DNA of 64,000 nt, from positions 1-64,000 of the forward strand of contig JBMOQX010000027.1 of assembly GCA_049322755.1 (NCBI GenBank), in the 5' to 3' direction. Of the stretch, positions 43,155 to 52,634 are shown piece after piece. The DNA comes from DATIUV01 sp049322755. Lineage in GTDB: Bacteria; Pseudomonadota; Gammaproteobacteria; Burkholderiales; UBA6910. The stretch's first letter is position 1, and every line of letters begins with the position of its first letter. The notes under the pieces were generated by a model. It saw only the letters and a program-made list of their open reading frames with translations, ran no database searches and was not told the origin of the DNA. A program made the translations under genes and the position numbers.

Positions 43155-43571
43155 ATGCCCGAGTCCTCACTGCAGCGCTTCGCCCCGCTCGCCGGCCGCA
43201 TCCTGCTGGCGCTCATTTTCATCATCGCCGGCTTCCGCAAGATCACCGGCTTCTCCGGCACCGCCGCCTACATGGCGAGCAAGGGACTGCCCATGGTGGA
43301 GGTGCTGCTGGTGGCCACCATCGTCGTCGAGCTGGGCGGCGGGCTGATGCTGGTGCTGGGCTGGCGCGCGCGGCTGGCGGCGCTGTTGCTTTTCCTGTTC
43401 ACCGCCATCGTGACGCCGATCTTCCACGGTTTCTGGGCGTTTCCGCCCGAGCAGTATCAGGCCCAGTTCAACAACTTCATGAAGAACATCGCCATCATGG
43501 GCGGCATGCTCTACGTTATGGCGTACGGCCCAGGGCCGCTGAGCGTGGGCGGCCGCCGCGCCGCTCGCTGA
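43155..43571 (+). CDS. DoxX family membrane protein
   Basis: This 138-residue protein has four membrane segments in DoxX order: RFAPLAGRILLALIFIIAGF, KITGFSGTAAYMASKGLPM, VELGGGLMLVLGWRARLAAL, and a loop HGFWAFPPEQYQAQFNNFMK with the last helix after it. The YQAQFNNFMKNIA motif is typical of the DoxX group found beside stress proteins. AAGGAG precedes the ATG. It is the second DoxX protein in the window; the two are only distantly alike. Confidence 0.93.
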   Translation: MPESSLQRFAPLAGRILLALIFIIAGFRKITGFSGTAAYMASKGLPMVEVLLVATIVVELGGGLMLVLGWRARLAALLLFLFTAIVTPIFHGFWAFPPEQYQAQFNNFMKNIAIMGGMLYVMAYGPGPLSVGGRRAAR

Positions 43572-43695
43572 CGGGCGCCGGCGCCGCCGCTTCTCCTGCC
43601 GCGCCGGCGCAGTCGCCCTGCGCTATGCTTGGCCCTTCGCGGGCGGGGCCGCGGCCCCGCCCGTGCCTGCCCCGCATTGCCACCAAGGGAGACCC

Positions 43696-44139
43696 ATGAG
43701 CCTGCTGCTGAAACTTCTGGCGTTCACGATCGGCGCGCTGATGCCGGTCCAAGTGGGCATCAACGCGTCGCTGCGGCTGCTGCTGCGCGATCCGTTTCTC
43801 GCCGGCCTGGCCAACATGGTGGTGGGCGCCGCGGTCATCGTCGTGCTGCTGCTGGCGCTGCGGGTGCCGCTGCCGGCGCTGGCAACGGTGGCGGCGGTGC
43901 CGGCGTGGGCGTGGCTCGGCGGCGCCATCGGCGCCGGCGTCGTGGTGGTGAGCCTGGTGGCGGGACCCAAGCTGGGCGCGGCGACGCTGTTCGTGCTCAT
44001 CGTGGCGGGCCAGATCGCCGGCTCCCTGTTCCTGGACCACTTCGGCTTCATGGGCTATCCGGTGCGGCCGTTCACGCTGCTGCGCGTGCTCGGCGCCGTG
44101 CTGCTCGTCGCCGGCGTCGTGCTGATCGTGAGACATTGA
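43696..44139 (+). CDS. DMT-superfamily (YdcZ/DUF606) membrane protein
   Basis: This 147-residue protein has five hydrophobic segments with the DUF606 pattern: LAFTIGALMPVQVGINASLR, then FLAGLANMVVGAAVIVVLLL, AWAWLGGAIGAGVVVVSLVA and GPKLGAATLFVLIVAGQIAG. It ends YPVRPFTLLRVLGAVLLVAG. Members resemble half-size drug/metabolite transporters and probably work as dimers. Substrate unknown. Its stop overlaps the TTG start of the second MFS_3 gene (TTGA). Confidence 0.92.
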   Translation: MSLLLKLLAFTIGALMPVQVGINASLRLLLRDPFLAGLANMVVGAAVIVVLLLALRVPLPALATVAAVPAWAWLGGAIGAGVVVVSLVAGPKLGAATLFVLIVAGQIAGSLFLDHFGFMGYPVRPFTLLRVLGAVLLVAGVVLIVRH

Positions 44140-45806
44140 CCCCGGGATCCGAATCGCGGGGCGGTCCGCCCCGGGCCGCCGCGCCCGCGGCGGGCCGCGC
44201 GTCGGCGTGGGCGCCGCTCAAGCGCCCGGTGTTCCGCACCCTCTGGATCGCCGCATTGGTGTCCAACATCGGCTCGTGGATGCAGACCATGGGCGCGGGC
44301 TGGCTGATGACGGAGCTCACCCACTCGCCCGCGAAAGTGGCGCTGGTGCAGGCGGCGCAATCGCTGCCCATGTTCCTGCTGGCGCTGCCGGCCGGCGCGC
44401 TCGCCGACATCGTCGACCGCCGCCTGCAGCTCATCTACGCGCAGGTATGGATGCTGGTGTTCGCGGTCCTGCTCACCGTCACCACCTACGCCGGGCTCAC
44501 CACACCGGGGTGGCTGCTGGCGATGACGTTCCTGATCGGCTGCGGCGCGGCGGCGCAGACCCCGGCGTGGTCGGCCTCGGTGCAGGAGCTGGTGCCGCGC
44601 GCGGAGCTGCAATCGGCGGTGGCGCTGAACGGCATGTCGATCAACGTCTCGCGCGCGGTGGGACCGGCGCTGGCCGGGATGATCGTGGTCTGGAGCGGCA
44701 CGGCCACCGTGTTCCTGGTGAACGCGATCTCGTTCCTGGCGGTGATCTTCGCGCTCTCCCGCTGGAAGCGCCTGACGCCGCCGTCGGGGATGCCGGCGGA
44801 GCGGCTCTTCGGCGCGCTGCGCAGCGGCTGGCGCTACGCGCGCCACGCGCCGCTGCTGCAGCGGGTGCTGCTGCGCCAGCTCACGTTCTTCCCGTTCGCC
44901 AGCGTGGTGTGGGCGCTGCTGCCGCTGATCGCCAGCCGCGAGCTGGGCGGCGACGCACGCCTCTACGGCGGCCTGCTGGGCGGCATCGGCGTCGGCGCGG
45001 TGGTGGCCATGCTGCTGCTTCCGCGCCTGACGCAACGCGTTTCCCGCGACCGCGTGGTGGCCGGCGGCTTTCTCGTCTACGGCGCCGCCAGCGCGCTGCT
45101 GGCGGCGATTCCCCACGCCTATGTCGCCGGCTTCGCGATGCTGGTGGTGGGGGCCTGCTGGATGGCGGTGCTCTCGGGGATGCAGGTGGCGGTGCAGACC
45201 GCGCTGCCGCCCTGGGTGCGGGCGCGCGGTCTTGCCGTGTACTGGGTCGTGCTCATGGGCTGCATGGCGGCCGGGTCGGTGGGCTGGGGCTACCTGGCGG
45301 AGTGGATCGGCATCCGCTGGAGCCTGGCGGCGGCCGGCGCGGGTCTGGTGCTGGCGCTGGCGGCGACGCGCCGGCTGAAGATCGGCGGCCACGACGACGT
45401 CGACCTGACGCCGTCGTCCCACTGGCCGGCGCCGATGCCGGCGGCGGAGCCGGAGCTGGAGGCCGGCCCGGTGCTGGTGACGGTGGAGTACCGGATCCGC
45501 CCGGAGAACGTCGGCCGTTTCCTCAAGGGCATGCGCTCGGTGCGGCGCATGCGCCTGCGCGACGGCGCGGTGTTCTGGCAGGTGTTCCGCGACACCGACG
45601 ACCCGCAGCGCTTCGTCGAGCACTTCGTCGCCGAGTCCTGGGCCGAGTACCTGCGCCAGCACGCGCGGGTGACGGTGGCGGACCAGGACGTGGAGCAGCG
45701 CATCCGGGCGCTGCACGAGGGCCCCGAGCCGCCGAAAGTGACCCACTACATCGCCGGCGGCGCCGAAGTGCGGCCGGTGGCCGAGCCGGGGCCGGCGTCG
45801 GGCTGA
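44136..45806 (+). CDS. MFS_3-type exporter with C-terminal ABM-like domain (second paralog)
   Basis: This 556-residue protein is a close paralog of the one at 40028. The membrane part has FRTLWIAALVSNIGSWMQTM, LPAGALADIVDRRLQLI and GMSINVSRAVGPALAG, and the soluble C-terminal domain has VLVTVEYRIRPENVGRFLKG and VFRDTDDPQRFVEHFVAESW. The TTG start at 44136 is chosen because it overlaps the upstream stop and no better start precedes the first helix. The N-terminus before the first helix is low-complexity and its length is uncertain. Confidence 0.88.
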   Translation: MTPGSESRGGPPRAAAPAAGRASAWAPLKRPVFRTLWIAALVSNIGSWMQTMGAGWLMTELTHSPAKVALVQAAQSLPMFLLALPAGALADIVDRRLQLIYAQVWMLVFAVLLTVTTYAGLTTPGWLLAMTFLIGCGAAAQTPAWSASVQELVPRAELQSAVALNGMSINVSRAVGPALAGMIVVWSGTATVFLVNAISFLAVIFALSRWKRLTPPSGMPAERLFGALRSGWRYARHAPLLQRVLLRQLTFFPFASVVWALLPLIASRELGGDARLYGGLLGGIGVGAVVAMLLLPRLTQRVSRDRVVAGGFLVYGAASALLAAIPHAYVAGFAMLVVGACWMAVLSGMQVAVQTALPPWVRARGLAVYWVVLMGCMAAGSVGWGYLAEWIGIRWSLAAAGAGLVLALAATRRLKIGGHDDVDLTPSSHWPAPMPAAEPELEAGPVLVTVEYRIRPENVGRFLKGMRSVRRMRLRDGAVFWQVFRDTDDPQRFVEHFVAESWAEYLRQHARVTVADQDVEQRIRALHEGPEPPKVTHYIAGGAEVRPVAEPGPASG

Positions 45807-45897
45807 ACGCTGCGGCGGGGCCCTCGGGTGGTCGCCGCCGCGCTAGAATGTACCCCGGACCGGCCGCCCGCGCCGGCCCGATTCTACGGAGTCCGCC

Positions 45898-46293
45898 ATG
45901 TATTTCGTGTCCCTCACCCGCGTGCGCCTGCGTTCGCCCTACCTGCTGCTGCCCTGGATGCTCCATGCGGGGCGGGCCATGCGCTCGATGCACACGGCGC
46001 CCGGCCGGCTGGTGACCGCGACGCGCAAGACCAACGGCCTCGCGTTCTGGTGCCTGACGGTGTGGCGGAGCGAAGCGGCGATGCGCGCCCACCGCGAAGG
46101 CGGCGCGGCGCTCTTCGACCTCGAGCGGCTGCGCTACTGGTGCGACGAGGCGGCCTCGGTCACGTGGGAACAGGAGTCGGCCGCGTTACCGGCGTGGGAG
46201 GAGGCGGAGGAGCGGCTGCGCTCGTCGGCGCGCCTGCATCGCGTGCTGTATCCGTCGCCGGCCCATCGCGGCTGGACCATCTCCGCGGACTGA
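45898..46293 (+). CDS. DUF3291-like protein of the dimeric alpha/beta-barrel type
   Basis: This 131-residue protein begins YFVSLTRVRLRSPYLLLPWM and continues with GRLVTATRKTNGLAFWCLTV and WRSEAAMRAHREGGAALFDL. This is the strand-helix pattern of the monooxygenase-like ferredoxin folds seen in DUF3291 and spheroidene-monooxygenase-like proteins. The function is unknown. It follows the second MFS_3 gene, whose C-terminal domain has a similar fold. A TAGAAT box lies about 50 bases before the start, so it may have its own promoter. Confidence 0.75.
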   Translation: MYFVSLTRVRLRSPYLLLPWMLHAGRAMRSMHTAPGRLVTATRKTNGLAFWCLTVWRSEAAMRAHREGGAALFDLERLRYWCDEAASVTWEQESAALPAWEEAEERLRSSARLHRVLYPSPAHRGWTISAD

Positions 46294-46324
46294 GCCGACG
46301 CCGCGGACCGGCGCCGGGACCCGG

Positions 46325-46954
46325 TCAGCGGCGCCGCGCGAACGGCGTCCGCCCGCGCCAGTACTGCAGCAGCAGCCAGCCGCCCAGCATGCCGCCCAGG
46401 TGGGCGAAATGGGCGACGCCCGACTGCGTGCCGGACACGCCCAGGTACAGCTCCAGCAGCCCGTAGAGCGTGACAAACAGCCATGCCGGCATCGGTATCG
46501 GCGGGAAGATCAGCAGGATGGTGCGGCGGGGGAAGTACATGCCGAACGCCAGCAGCAGACCGAACACGCCGCCGGAGGCGCCCACGGTCGGGTAGGGCGG
46601 AGCGCCCGCCGACGCCGCCACCATCAGCTGCGCCACCGCGGCAGTGACCACGCAGACGAAATAGTAGGTCACGTAGCGGCGCTGCCCGAACAGCCGCTCC
46701 AGGTCGGAGCCGAACATGTACAGCGCCAGCATGTTGAAGAACAGGTGCGCCATGCCGCCGTGCAGGAAGCTGTAGGTGACGAGCTGCCAGGGGGCGAACC
46801 CGGCGCCGACGTCGGGCGCGTAGCCCGCGCCGGTGTTGAGGGGCCAGAGGGCGAACGGCAGCACGATCCGGTTGCCGGTCGCGATCTGCAGCAGGAACAC
46901 GCCGACGTTGGCGGTGAGCAGGATGCCGGTGACGGGGGCGACGGAACCGAACAT
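46325..46954 (-). CDS. rhomboid-family intramembrane serine protease
   Basis: This 209-residue membrane protein has six expected helices. The catalytic serine is in VGASGGVFGLLLAFG (GxSG) and the histidine in GVAHFAHLGGMLGGWLL. The early loop has QLVTYSFLHGGMAHLFFNML with the HGGxxHxxxNM motif. It cleaves membrane proteins within their transmembrane segments. The ATG at 46952-46954 gives the compact family length. It is convergent with the DUF3291-like gene; upstream lies a GntR remnant. Confidence 0.94.
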   Translation of the reverse strand: MFGSVAPVTGILLTANVGVFLLQIATGNRIVLPFALWPLNTGAGYAPDVGAGFAPWQLVTYSFLHGGMAHLFFNMLALYMFGSDLERLFGQRRYVTYYFVCVVTAAVAQLMVAASAGAPPYPTVGASGGVFGLLLAFGMYFPRRTILLIFPPIPMPAWLFVTLYGLLELYLGVSGTQSGVAHFAHLGGMLGGWLLLQYWRGRTPFARRR

Positions 46955-47030
46955 GAAGCGGAGACCTTTCGTGGGCCGGAGCCGCCGGCGAAGGGGACTA
47001 AAGGTCAGATGATATATCCCCGCCAAGGTT

Positions 47031-47306
47031 TCAAGGCTCACCGGCGCCCGGCGCCGGGCGCTGTCCGCCGCAGGGACCGCCGATCTCGTTGAGATAGCAG
47101 TGGGTGGTGGTGTCCACCAGCCGCCACCGGTACTCCACCGGCCGGTCGTCGAACGTGAACGCGGTGCGCTGGATCTCCAGCAACGGCGACCCCTTCGCCA
47201 CGCCGAGCCAGCCCGCGGCGGCATCGTCCGCAGCCAACGCCACGAGCCGCTCCTCCGCGCGGACCACGGTGACGCCGTAGCGCGACTGGTACAGCCCGAA
47301 CGCAGA
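47031..47306 (-). pseudogene. C-terminal (UTRA domain) remnant of a GntR-family regulator
   Basis: The frame reads AFGLYQSRYGVTVVRAEERL, then VALAADDAAAGWLGVAKGSP and LLEIQRTAFTFDDRPVEYRW up to CYLNEIGG. This is the end of the UTRA effector domain of HutC/FarR-type GntR regulators. A stop codon (TGA) lies just before this segment. The DNA-binding domain and most of the effector domain are missing, since the region upstream holds a different gene. It cannot act as a repressor. Confidence 0.75.
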
Positions 47307-47375
47307 AATTCCTCAAGTGAACGTCGAATGGCCGGCGCCGGTGGATCACCGGCACCGGCCGTGGGGGCGCAGGGC

Positions 47376-47684
47376 TCAGGCGGTGATCTCGCCGTCGGTC
47401 TTGCGCAGTTCCTTCAGCAGCTCGGCGTCGAAGCCCACGGTCGGCTGCGACTTGCGCACCGGTGCGGCCGCGTGGCCGTAGTTGCCGTTGCCGTCGGTGC
47501 GGTTCAGCTCGTCGATGAACGCCTGGTCGACGCTGCCGCCGCTCCTGGCGGCGCCGGTGGCGACGAGGTCCTGGGGGTTGTAGCCGTCGCTCTGGTGCAG
47601 CTCACGGGCCAGGTCGCTGGCGCCGAAAGCGGAGAACGAAGCGAACAGGGCGGCAGCGGCCGCGACGGATTTGATGGCTTTCAT
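47376..47684 (-). CDS. small secreted protein of unknown function
   Basis: This 102-residue protein has a clear signal peptide (KAIKSVAAAAALFASFSAFG, cleavage near AFGA). The mature part of about 80 residues is polar, with two related segments: DLARELHQSDG and AELLKELRKTDG, and IDELNRTDGNGNYG between. The repeated L-x-R/K-x-x-D-G pattern suggests internal repeats, perhaps metal binding. AAAGGAGACACCC precedes the ATG. I do not recognise the family; it recalls small periplasmic DUF4148-like proteins only in the leader. Confidence 0.75.
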   Translation of the reverse strand: MKAIKSVAAAAALFASFSAFGASDLARELHQSDGYNPQDLVATGAARSGGSVDQAFIDELNRTDGNGNYGHAAAPVRKSQPTVGFDAELLKELRKTDGEITA

Positions 47685-47959
47685 GGGTGTCTCCTTTGCA
47701 GTCAAGTTGGGTTTCGATCGTTTCGAAGCAACGCGCTTCGTGCCCATTGGTCTGCGGGAAGCGCGCGTTCCTTACTGCATTTTTCTTCGTGATGAAAATT
47801 TGAGAATTCGTGATCGCGGCGTGACCAGCCTGATCGGCGCGGCCGCGCGATCCTTACGCCGGATTGCGTGGCGATGAGCCTTCGCGATGGGGCGGCGCCG
47901 CCGCGGTCGGGCGGATCGAGCCGGCGCGCGAGAACGCGGCGCAGGAGCGCCGGGTCAGG

Positions 47960-49423
47960 TCAGCGCGGCGCAGCCTGCGCCACCGGCCCGCCGGCGTCCT
48001 GCGGCAGGCCGTCCCAGCCCCCGCCCAGCGCGCGCACCAGGTCCGTCACGGCGTTGCGCTGGGCGCGCAGGGCTTCGACGCGGTTGATCTCGGCCTGCAG
48101 CAGGCCGCGCTCCGCGTCCAGCAGTTCCAGCTGGCTCGAAATTCCCAGGTCGTAGCGGATCCGCGCCAGGCGCAGGGTTTCGTTCAGGGCTTTGATGCGA
48201 TCTGCCTCGGCATCGAAAACTTCCCTGGAGCGGGCCTGGGCCACCAGCGCCTGTCGCACTTCCTTGAACGCCTCCTGGATCGCCTTCCGATACCGGGCTA
48301 CGGCTTGCCGCTCCCGCGCCCTGGTCGCGTCGATCTCTCCGAACAGGCGGCCGCCCTGGAAAATGGGCTGGGACAGGGCTGCGGCCAGTTGCCAGACGCC
48401 GGCGGGGCCGGTGAAGAGGTCGGAGAGGGCCCCACTCTCGCTGCCGAGATACCCGGTGAGGGAAATGCGCGGAAACAGCGACGCCCGGGCCACGCCGATC
48501 CGGGCGTTGGCCGCGATCAGCCGCTGCTCCGCCTCCACCAGGTCGGGGCGGCGCAGCAGGAGTTCCGACGGCAGCCCCTCCGGCACCACCGCGATGGGCG
48601 GTTCGCCCCGGTCCGCCTCGCGCTGGATGCCGCCCTCGATGATGTCCCGCGGGCTGCGGCCCAGCAGCACCGCCAGCGCCAGTTCCTCGGTGGCGCGCAG
48701 CCGCTCCAGTTCCGGCAGTTGCGCCCGGGCCGAGGCCACCTCGGCTTCCCGCTGCCGCAGGTCGAAGTCCCCGATCAGGCCGGAGGCGTTGCGCACCTTT
48801 TGCAGTTCCAGATCCCGCATCCGGAATTCCAGCGAACGGCGGGTCGCCTCCGCCTGGGCGTCCAGCGCGGTGAGCTGGAAATACGACTGGGCCACCTGGG
48901 CGGCGAGGGTGATGCGCACCGTGTCCCGGGCGGCGCGACTTGCCAGAAGCTCGGCGCGGGCCGCGTCGCTGGCGTTCCTGAGCCGCCCCCACAGGTCCAG
49001 TTCGTAGGACACGTTGAGGGTGGCGCGGTTATTGTTATTGATGAACCGGGTACCCGGAGGCAATGGAAATGGGGTGGACGAACGCTCGGAGAAGAGCCGA
49101 GTGCGGTCGCGCTGGGCGGAGGCGTCGATGGCCGGCACCTGCTCGGCGTCGGCCACCTGCAGCAGCGCCCGCGCTTCGTCCACCCGCGCCGCCGCCAGCG
49201 CCAGGTCCTGGTTATGAGCCAGGGCCTCCGCCACCAGCCGGTCCAGAACCGGGTCGCCGAAGAGGGTCCACCACTGGTCGCGGCTAGCGCTCATGCCGTT
49301 GGCAGGGGCGTCGCGCCACACCGCCGGCAACTCCGCCGCGGGCCGCTGGTAACCCGGAGCAAGGGAAACGCAGCCTGCGAGTGCCGCGGCTGCGATTACA
49401 GCCAGGAGCGGATTACGCCTCAT
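47960..49423 (-). CDS. NodT/OprM-family outer-membrane efflux lipoprotein
   Basis: This 487-residue protein starts with a lipoprotein signal ending ALAGCVSLAPGYQRP and has the two-fold repeat of TolC-like channels: DPVLDRLVAEALAHNQDLAL, then SYELDLWGRLRNASDAARAE and SQPIFQGGRLFGEIDATRAR. ATG at 49421-49423 with AGGAGGCGCCG upstream is preferred to a start 24 codons earlier. It overlaps the end of the RND permease gene by 11 bases and completes the tripartite pump. Confidence 0.95.
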   Translation of the reverse strand: MRRNPLLAVIAAAALAGCVSLAPGYQRPAAELPAVWRDAPANGMSASRDQWWTLFGDPVLDRLVAEALAHNQDLALAAARVDEARALLQVADAEQVPAIDASAQRDRTRLFSERSSTPFPLPPGTRFINNNNRATLNVSYELDLWGRLRNASDAARAELLASRAARDTVRITLAAQVAQSYFQLTALDAQAEATRRSLEFRMRDLELQKVRNASGLIGDFDLRQREAEVASARAQLPELERLRATEELALAVLLGRSPRDIIEGGIQREADRGEPPIAVVPEGLPSELLLRRPDLVEAEQRLIAANARIGVARASLFPRISLTGYLGSESGALSDLFTGPAGVWQLAAALSQPIFQGGRLFGEIDATRARERQAVARYRKAIQEAFKEVRQALVAQARSREVFDAEADRIKALNETLRLARIRYDLGISSQLELLDAERGLLQAEINRVEALRAQRNAVTDLVRALGGGWDGLPQDAGGPVAQAAPR

Positions 49424-52400
49424 CGGCGCCTCCTTTCTGGGTCGGGTGGTGGTGCGGCACCGGGGGCGCCGCCCGGTGGGTGATGTCGCGTGCATGCTCC
49501 ACCTCCTGCAGGATCTCTTCGGTGGAGCGCGGCTCCCGCAGCTGGCGGCTCACGATCAGCTTGAAGAACAGCGGCACGAAGAAGATGGCGAGGAAGGTGG
49601 CCGCCAGCATGCCGCCGACGACGCCGGTGCCCACCGAATGGCGCGCGCCCGCGCCCGCCCCGGTGGAGATGGCCAGCGGCACCACGCCGAAGATGAACGC
49701 CAGCGAGGTCATCAGGATCGGGCGGAAGCGCAGCCGCGCCGCTTCCACCGCCGCCGCGGTGGCGGACATGCCCTCGTGAAACTTCATCGACGCGTACTCG
49801 ACGATCAGGATCGCGTTCTTCGCCGCCAGCCCCAACAGCGTCACCAGGCCGATCTGGAAATAGACGTCGTTGGTGAGCCCGCGCAACCACACCGCGGCGA
49901 GCGCGCCGAAGGTGCCGAACGGCAGCGCGAACAGCACCGACAGCGGCAGCGACCACTTCTCGTACTGGGCCGCCAGGATCAGGAACACCATCACCACCGC
50001 CATGGCCAGCGCGATGGTGGAGGTGCCGCTCGCCTTCTTCTCCTGGAACGAGGCGCCGCTCCAGTCCAGGCTGAAGTCCGGCGGCAGCACCTCGGCGGCG
50101 ATCTCCTCGACGCGCTGGATCGCCTGGCCGGACGAGACGCCGGGCGCGCCGGCGCCGAACACCTTGGCCGCCGGCAGGTTGTTGAAGCGGTCCAGGGTTT
50201 CCGGGCCCGACGAGTAGCGCACGCCGGCGAGCGACTCCAGCGGCACCATCGAGCCGCGGTAGTTGCGCACCCACACGCCGCCGATGTCCTCCGGCGCCTT
50301 GCGGTAGGCGGGCTCCGCCGACATGAGCACCTGCCAGGTCCGCCCGTACTTGTTGAAGTCGTTGACGTAGTAGGTGCCCAGCGTCGCGGCCACGGTGTCG
50401 AACAGCGCGTCGATGGGCACGCCCACCGCCTTGGCCTTCTCGCGGTCGACCTCCACATGGAGCTGCGGCGTGTTGGAGCGCCACAGTGTGTTCACCTGCA
50501 CGAAGCTGGGGTCCTTGCCGGTGCGCGCCAGGAACTGCTGGGTAACCTCCGCGAGCCGCTTGGGGTCGCTCTCGCCGCGGTTCTGGATGTAGAGCTCGAA
50601 GCCGCCGGCGTTGCCCAGGCCGAAAATGGGCGGCGGGTTGAACGCCAGCACCAGCGCCTCCTTGAGGTGCGCGGTCTTGCCGAACAGCTCGCCCACCAGG
50701 GCCTGCACCGGCACGTCGCGCTCGTCCCAGTGCTTCTGGGTCACGAAGATGGTGGCGGCGCTGTTGCGGAACGCGCCGCCGAGGAAGTCGAAGCCGGTGA
50801 ACGCCACCGCGTCCTCGTTGTTGGGGTTGGACCGGATGATCTCCAGCACTTCCTTCACCACCCTGTCGGTGCGCTCCAGCGTCGCCCCGTCGGGCAGCAG
50901 AACCGCGGCGATGTAATAGCCCTGGTCCTCGTCCGGCACCAGCGAGCCGGGCGTGAAGCGCCACAGCCCGGCGGTGATCGCCACCATGCCGGCGAACAGC
51001 GCGATGCCCACCAGCGAGCGGCGGATCATCCACGCGACGCCGCGGGCGTAGCGGTTGGTCACGCGGTGGAACCAGTCGTTGAACCAGCGGAAGAAGCGGT
51101 TGGGCCGGGTGTGGCCGTGCTTGAGGATCAGCACGCACAGCGAGGGGGTCAGCGTCAGCGCGACGATGCCCGAGATCACCACCGAGATCGAGATGCTGAC
51201 GGCGAACTGGCGGTAGAGCTCGCCGGTGAGGCCGCCGAGGAAGGCGATCGGCACGAACACCGCACACAGCGTGAGCACGATGGCGATCACCGGCCCGGTC
51301 ACCTCCTGCATTGCCTTGATCGCCGCCTCGCGCGCGCCGGCGCGCTTCTCGCGCATGATGCGCTCGACGTTCTCGAGCACGACGATGGCGTCGTCCACCA
51401 CGATGCCGATCGCCAGCACCATGCCGAACAGCGTCAGCGTATTGATCGAATAGCCCATCACCAGCAGGCCGGCGAAGGTGCCGATCAGCGACACCGGCAC
51501 CGCCAGGATCGGGATCAGCGTCGCGCGTGCGCTCTGCAGGAACACATACACCACCAGCAGCACCAGCAGCATCGCCTCGCCCAGCGTCTTCAGCACCTCG
51601 CGGATCGAGACCTCGACGAAGCGCGTGGTGTCGTAAGGGATGGCGTAGGTGAGGCCGTCGGGGAATCGCTGCGCCAGCTCGGCGACGGTGGCCTTCACGT
51701 CCTGGGCCACGTCCAGCGCGTTGGCGCCGGGCTGCAGGAAGATGCCCACCAGCGTCGCCGGTCTTCCGTTGTGGCGGCCGATGAACTCGTAGTCCTTCGA
51801 GCCCAGCTCCACGCGCGCCACGTCCTTCAGGCGCAGGTTGGAGCCGTCCGGGTTGGCGCGCACCACGATGTTCTCGAACTGCGACACCTCCGAGAGCCGG
51901 CCCTGGGTGGTGATGGTGTAGACCAGCTCCTGGGGGCCGCCGGTGGGCGTCTGGCCGATCTTGCCGGCGGCGAACTGGGCGTTCTGCTCGTTGATCGCCG
52001 CCACCAGGTCGCCGGTGGTGAGTCTGAGCTGCGCCAGGCGGTCGGGCTTGACCCAGATCCGCATGGCGTAATCCTTGGCGCCGAAGATCTGGACGTTGGT
52101 GGTGCCGGGCACGCGCTTCAACACGTCCAGCACGTTGAGGGTGACGTAGTTGCTGGTGTAGAGGTCGTCGTAGCGGCCGTCCGGCGAATAGAACGCCAGT
52201 ACCTGCAGGAACGCGGAGGAGCCCTTCTCCACGGTCACGCCCTGGCGCCGCACCTCCTCCGGCAGGCGCGCCTCGGCCTGCTTCACGCGGTTGTTGACGT
52301 TCACCGCCGCCAGGTCGACGTCGGCGCCGATGTTGAAGGTGACCAGGATCTCGAGCGAGCCGTTGGACGCCGAGGTGGAGCTCATGTAGAGCATGTCCTC

Positions 52401-52619
52401 GATGCCGTTGATGGCGTTTTCCAGCGGCGCCGCCACGGTCTGCTCCAGCGTTTCGGCGGAGGCGCCGGGGTATTGCGCGCGCACCGTCACCACCGGCGGC
52501 GAGATTTCCGGGTATTGGGCGATGGGCAGGCTGCCGATCGCCGCCAGCCCCGCGAGCACGATGAACAGCGACAGCACGACCGCGAAGATCGGCCGGTCGA
52601 TGAAGAAACGGGAAAACAT
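49413..52619 (-). CDS. HAE1-type RND multidrug efflux permease (AcrB/TtgB-like)
   Basis: This 1068-residue transporter has the AcrB-type N-terminus FSRFFIDRPIFAVVLSLFIV and QYPEISPPVVTVRAQYPGAS. It has GIVVDDAIVVLENV with the proton-relay aspartate pair near residue 406, and LLGLAAKNAILIVEYASMKF in the second half. Length and order agree with the family. It exports hydrophobic drugs, solvents or bile-salt-like compounds. The adaptor gene precedes it by 15 bases, the channel gene overlaps its end, and a TetR gene is divergent from the operon. Confidence 0.96.
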   Translation of the reverse strand: MFSRFFIDRPIFAVVLSLFIVLAGLAAIGSLPIAQYPEISPPVVTVRAQYPGASAETLEQTVAAPLENAINGIEDMLYMSSTSASNGSLEILVTFNIGADVDLAAVNVNNRVKQAEARLPEEVRRQGVTVEKGSSAFLQVLAFYSPDGRYDDLYTSNYVTLNVLDVLKRVPGTTNVQIFGAKDYAMRIWVKPDRLAQLRLTTGDLVAAINEQNAQFAAGKIGQTPTGGPQELVYTITTQGRLSEVSQFENIVVRANPDGSNLRLKDVARVELGSKDYEFIGRHNGRPATLVGIFLQPGANALDVAQDVKATVAELAQRFPDGLTYAIPYDTTRFVEVSIREVLKTLGEAMLLVLLVVYVFLQSARATLIPILAVPVSLIGTFAGLLVMGYSINTLTLFGMVLAIGIVVDDAIVVLENVERIMREKRAGAREAAIKAMQEVTGPVIAIVLTLCAVFVPIAFLGGLTGELYRQFAVSISISVVISGIVALTLTPSLCVLILKHGHTRPNRFFRWFNDWFHRVTNRYARGVAWMIRRSLVGIALFAGMVAITAGLWRFTPGSLVPDEDQGYYIAAVLLPDGATLERTDRVVKEVLEIIRSNPNNEDAVAFTGFDFLGGAFRNSAATIFVTQKHWDERDVPVQALVGELFGKTAHLKEALVLAFNPPPIFGLGNAGGFELYIQNRGESDPKRLAEVTQQFLARTGKDPSFVQVNTLWRSNTPQLHVEVDREKAKAVGVPIDALFDTVAATLGTYYVNDFNKYGRTWQVLMSAEPAYRKAPEDIGGVWVRNYRGSMVPLESLAGVRYSSGPETLDRFNNLPAAKVFGAGAPGVSSGQAIQRVEEIAAEVLPPDFSLDWSGASFQEKKASGTSTIALAMAVVMVFLILAAQYEKWSLPLSVLFALPFGTFGALAAVWLRGLTNDVYFQIGLVTLLGLAAKNAILIVEYASMKFHEGMSATAAAVEAARLRFRPILMTSLAFIFGVVPLAISTGAGAGARHSVGTGVVGGMLAATFLAIFFVPLFFKLIVSRQLREPRSTEEILQEVEHARDITHRAAPPVPHHHPTQKGGADEA

Positions 52620-52634
52620 CGGCGCGTCCTCCCG

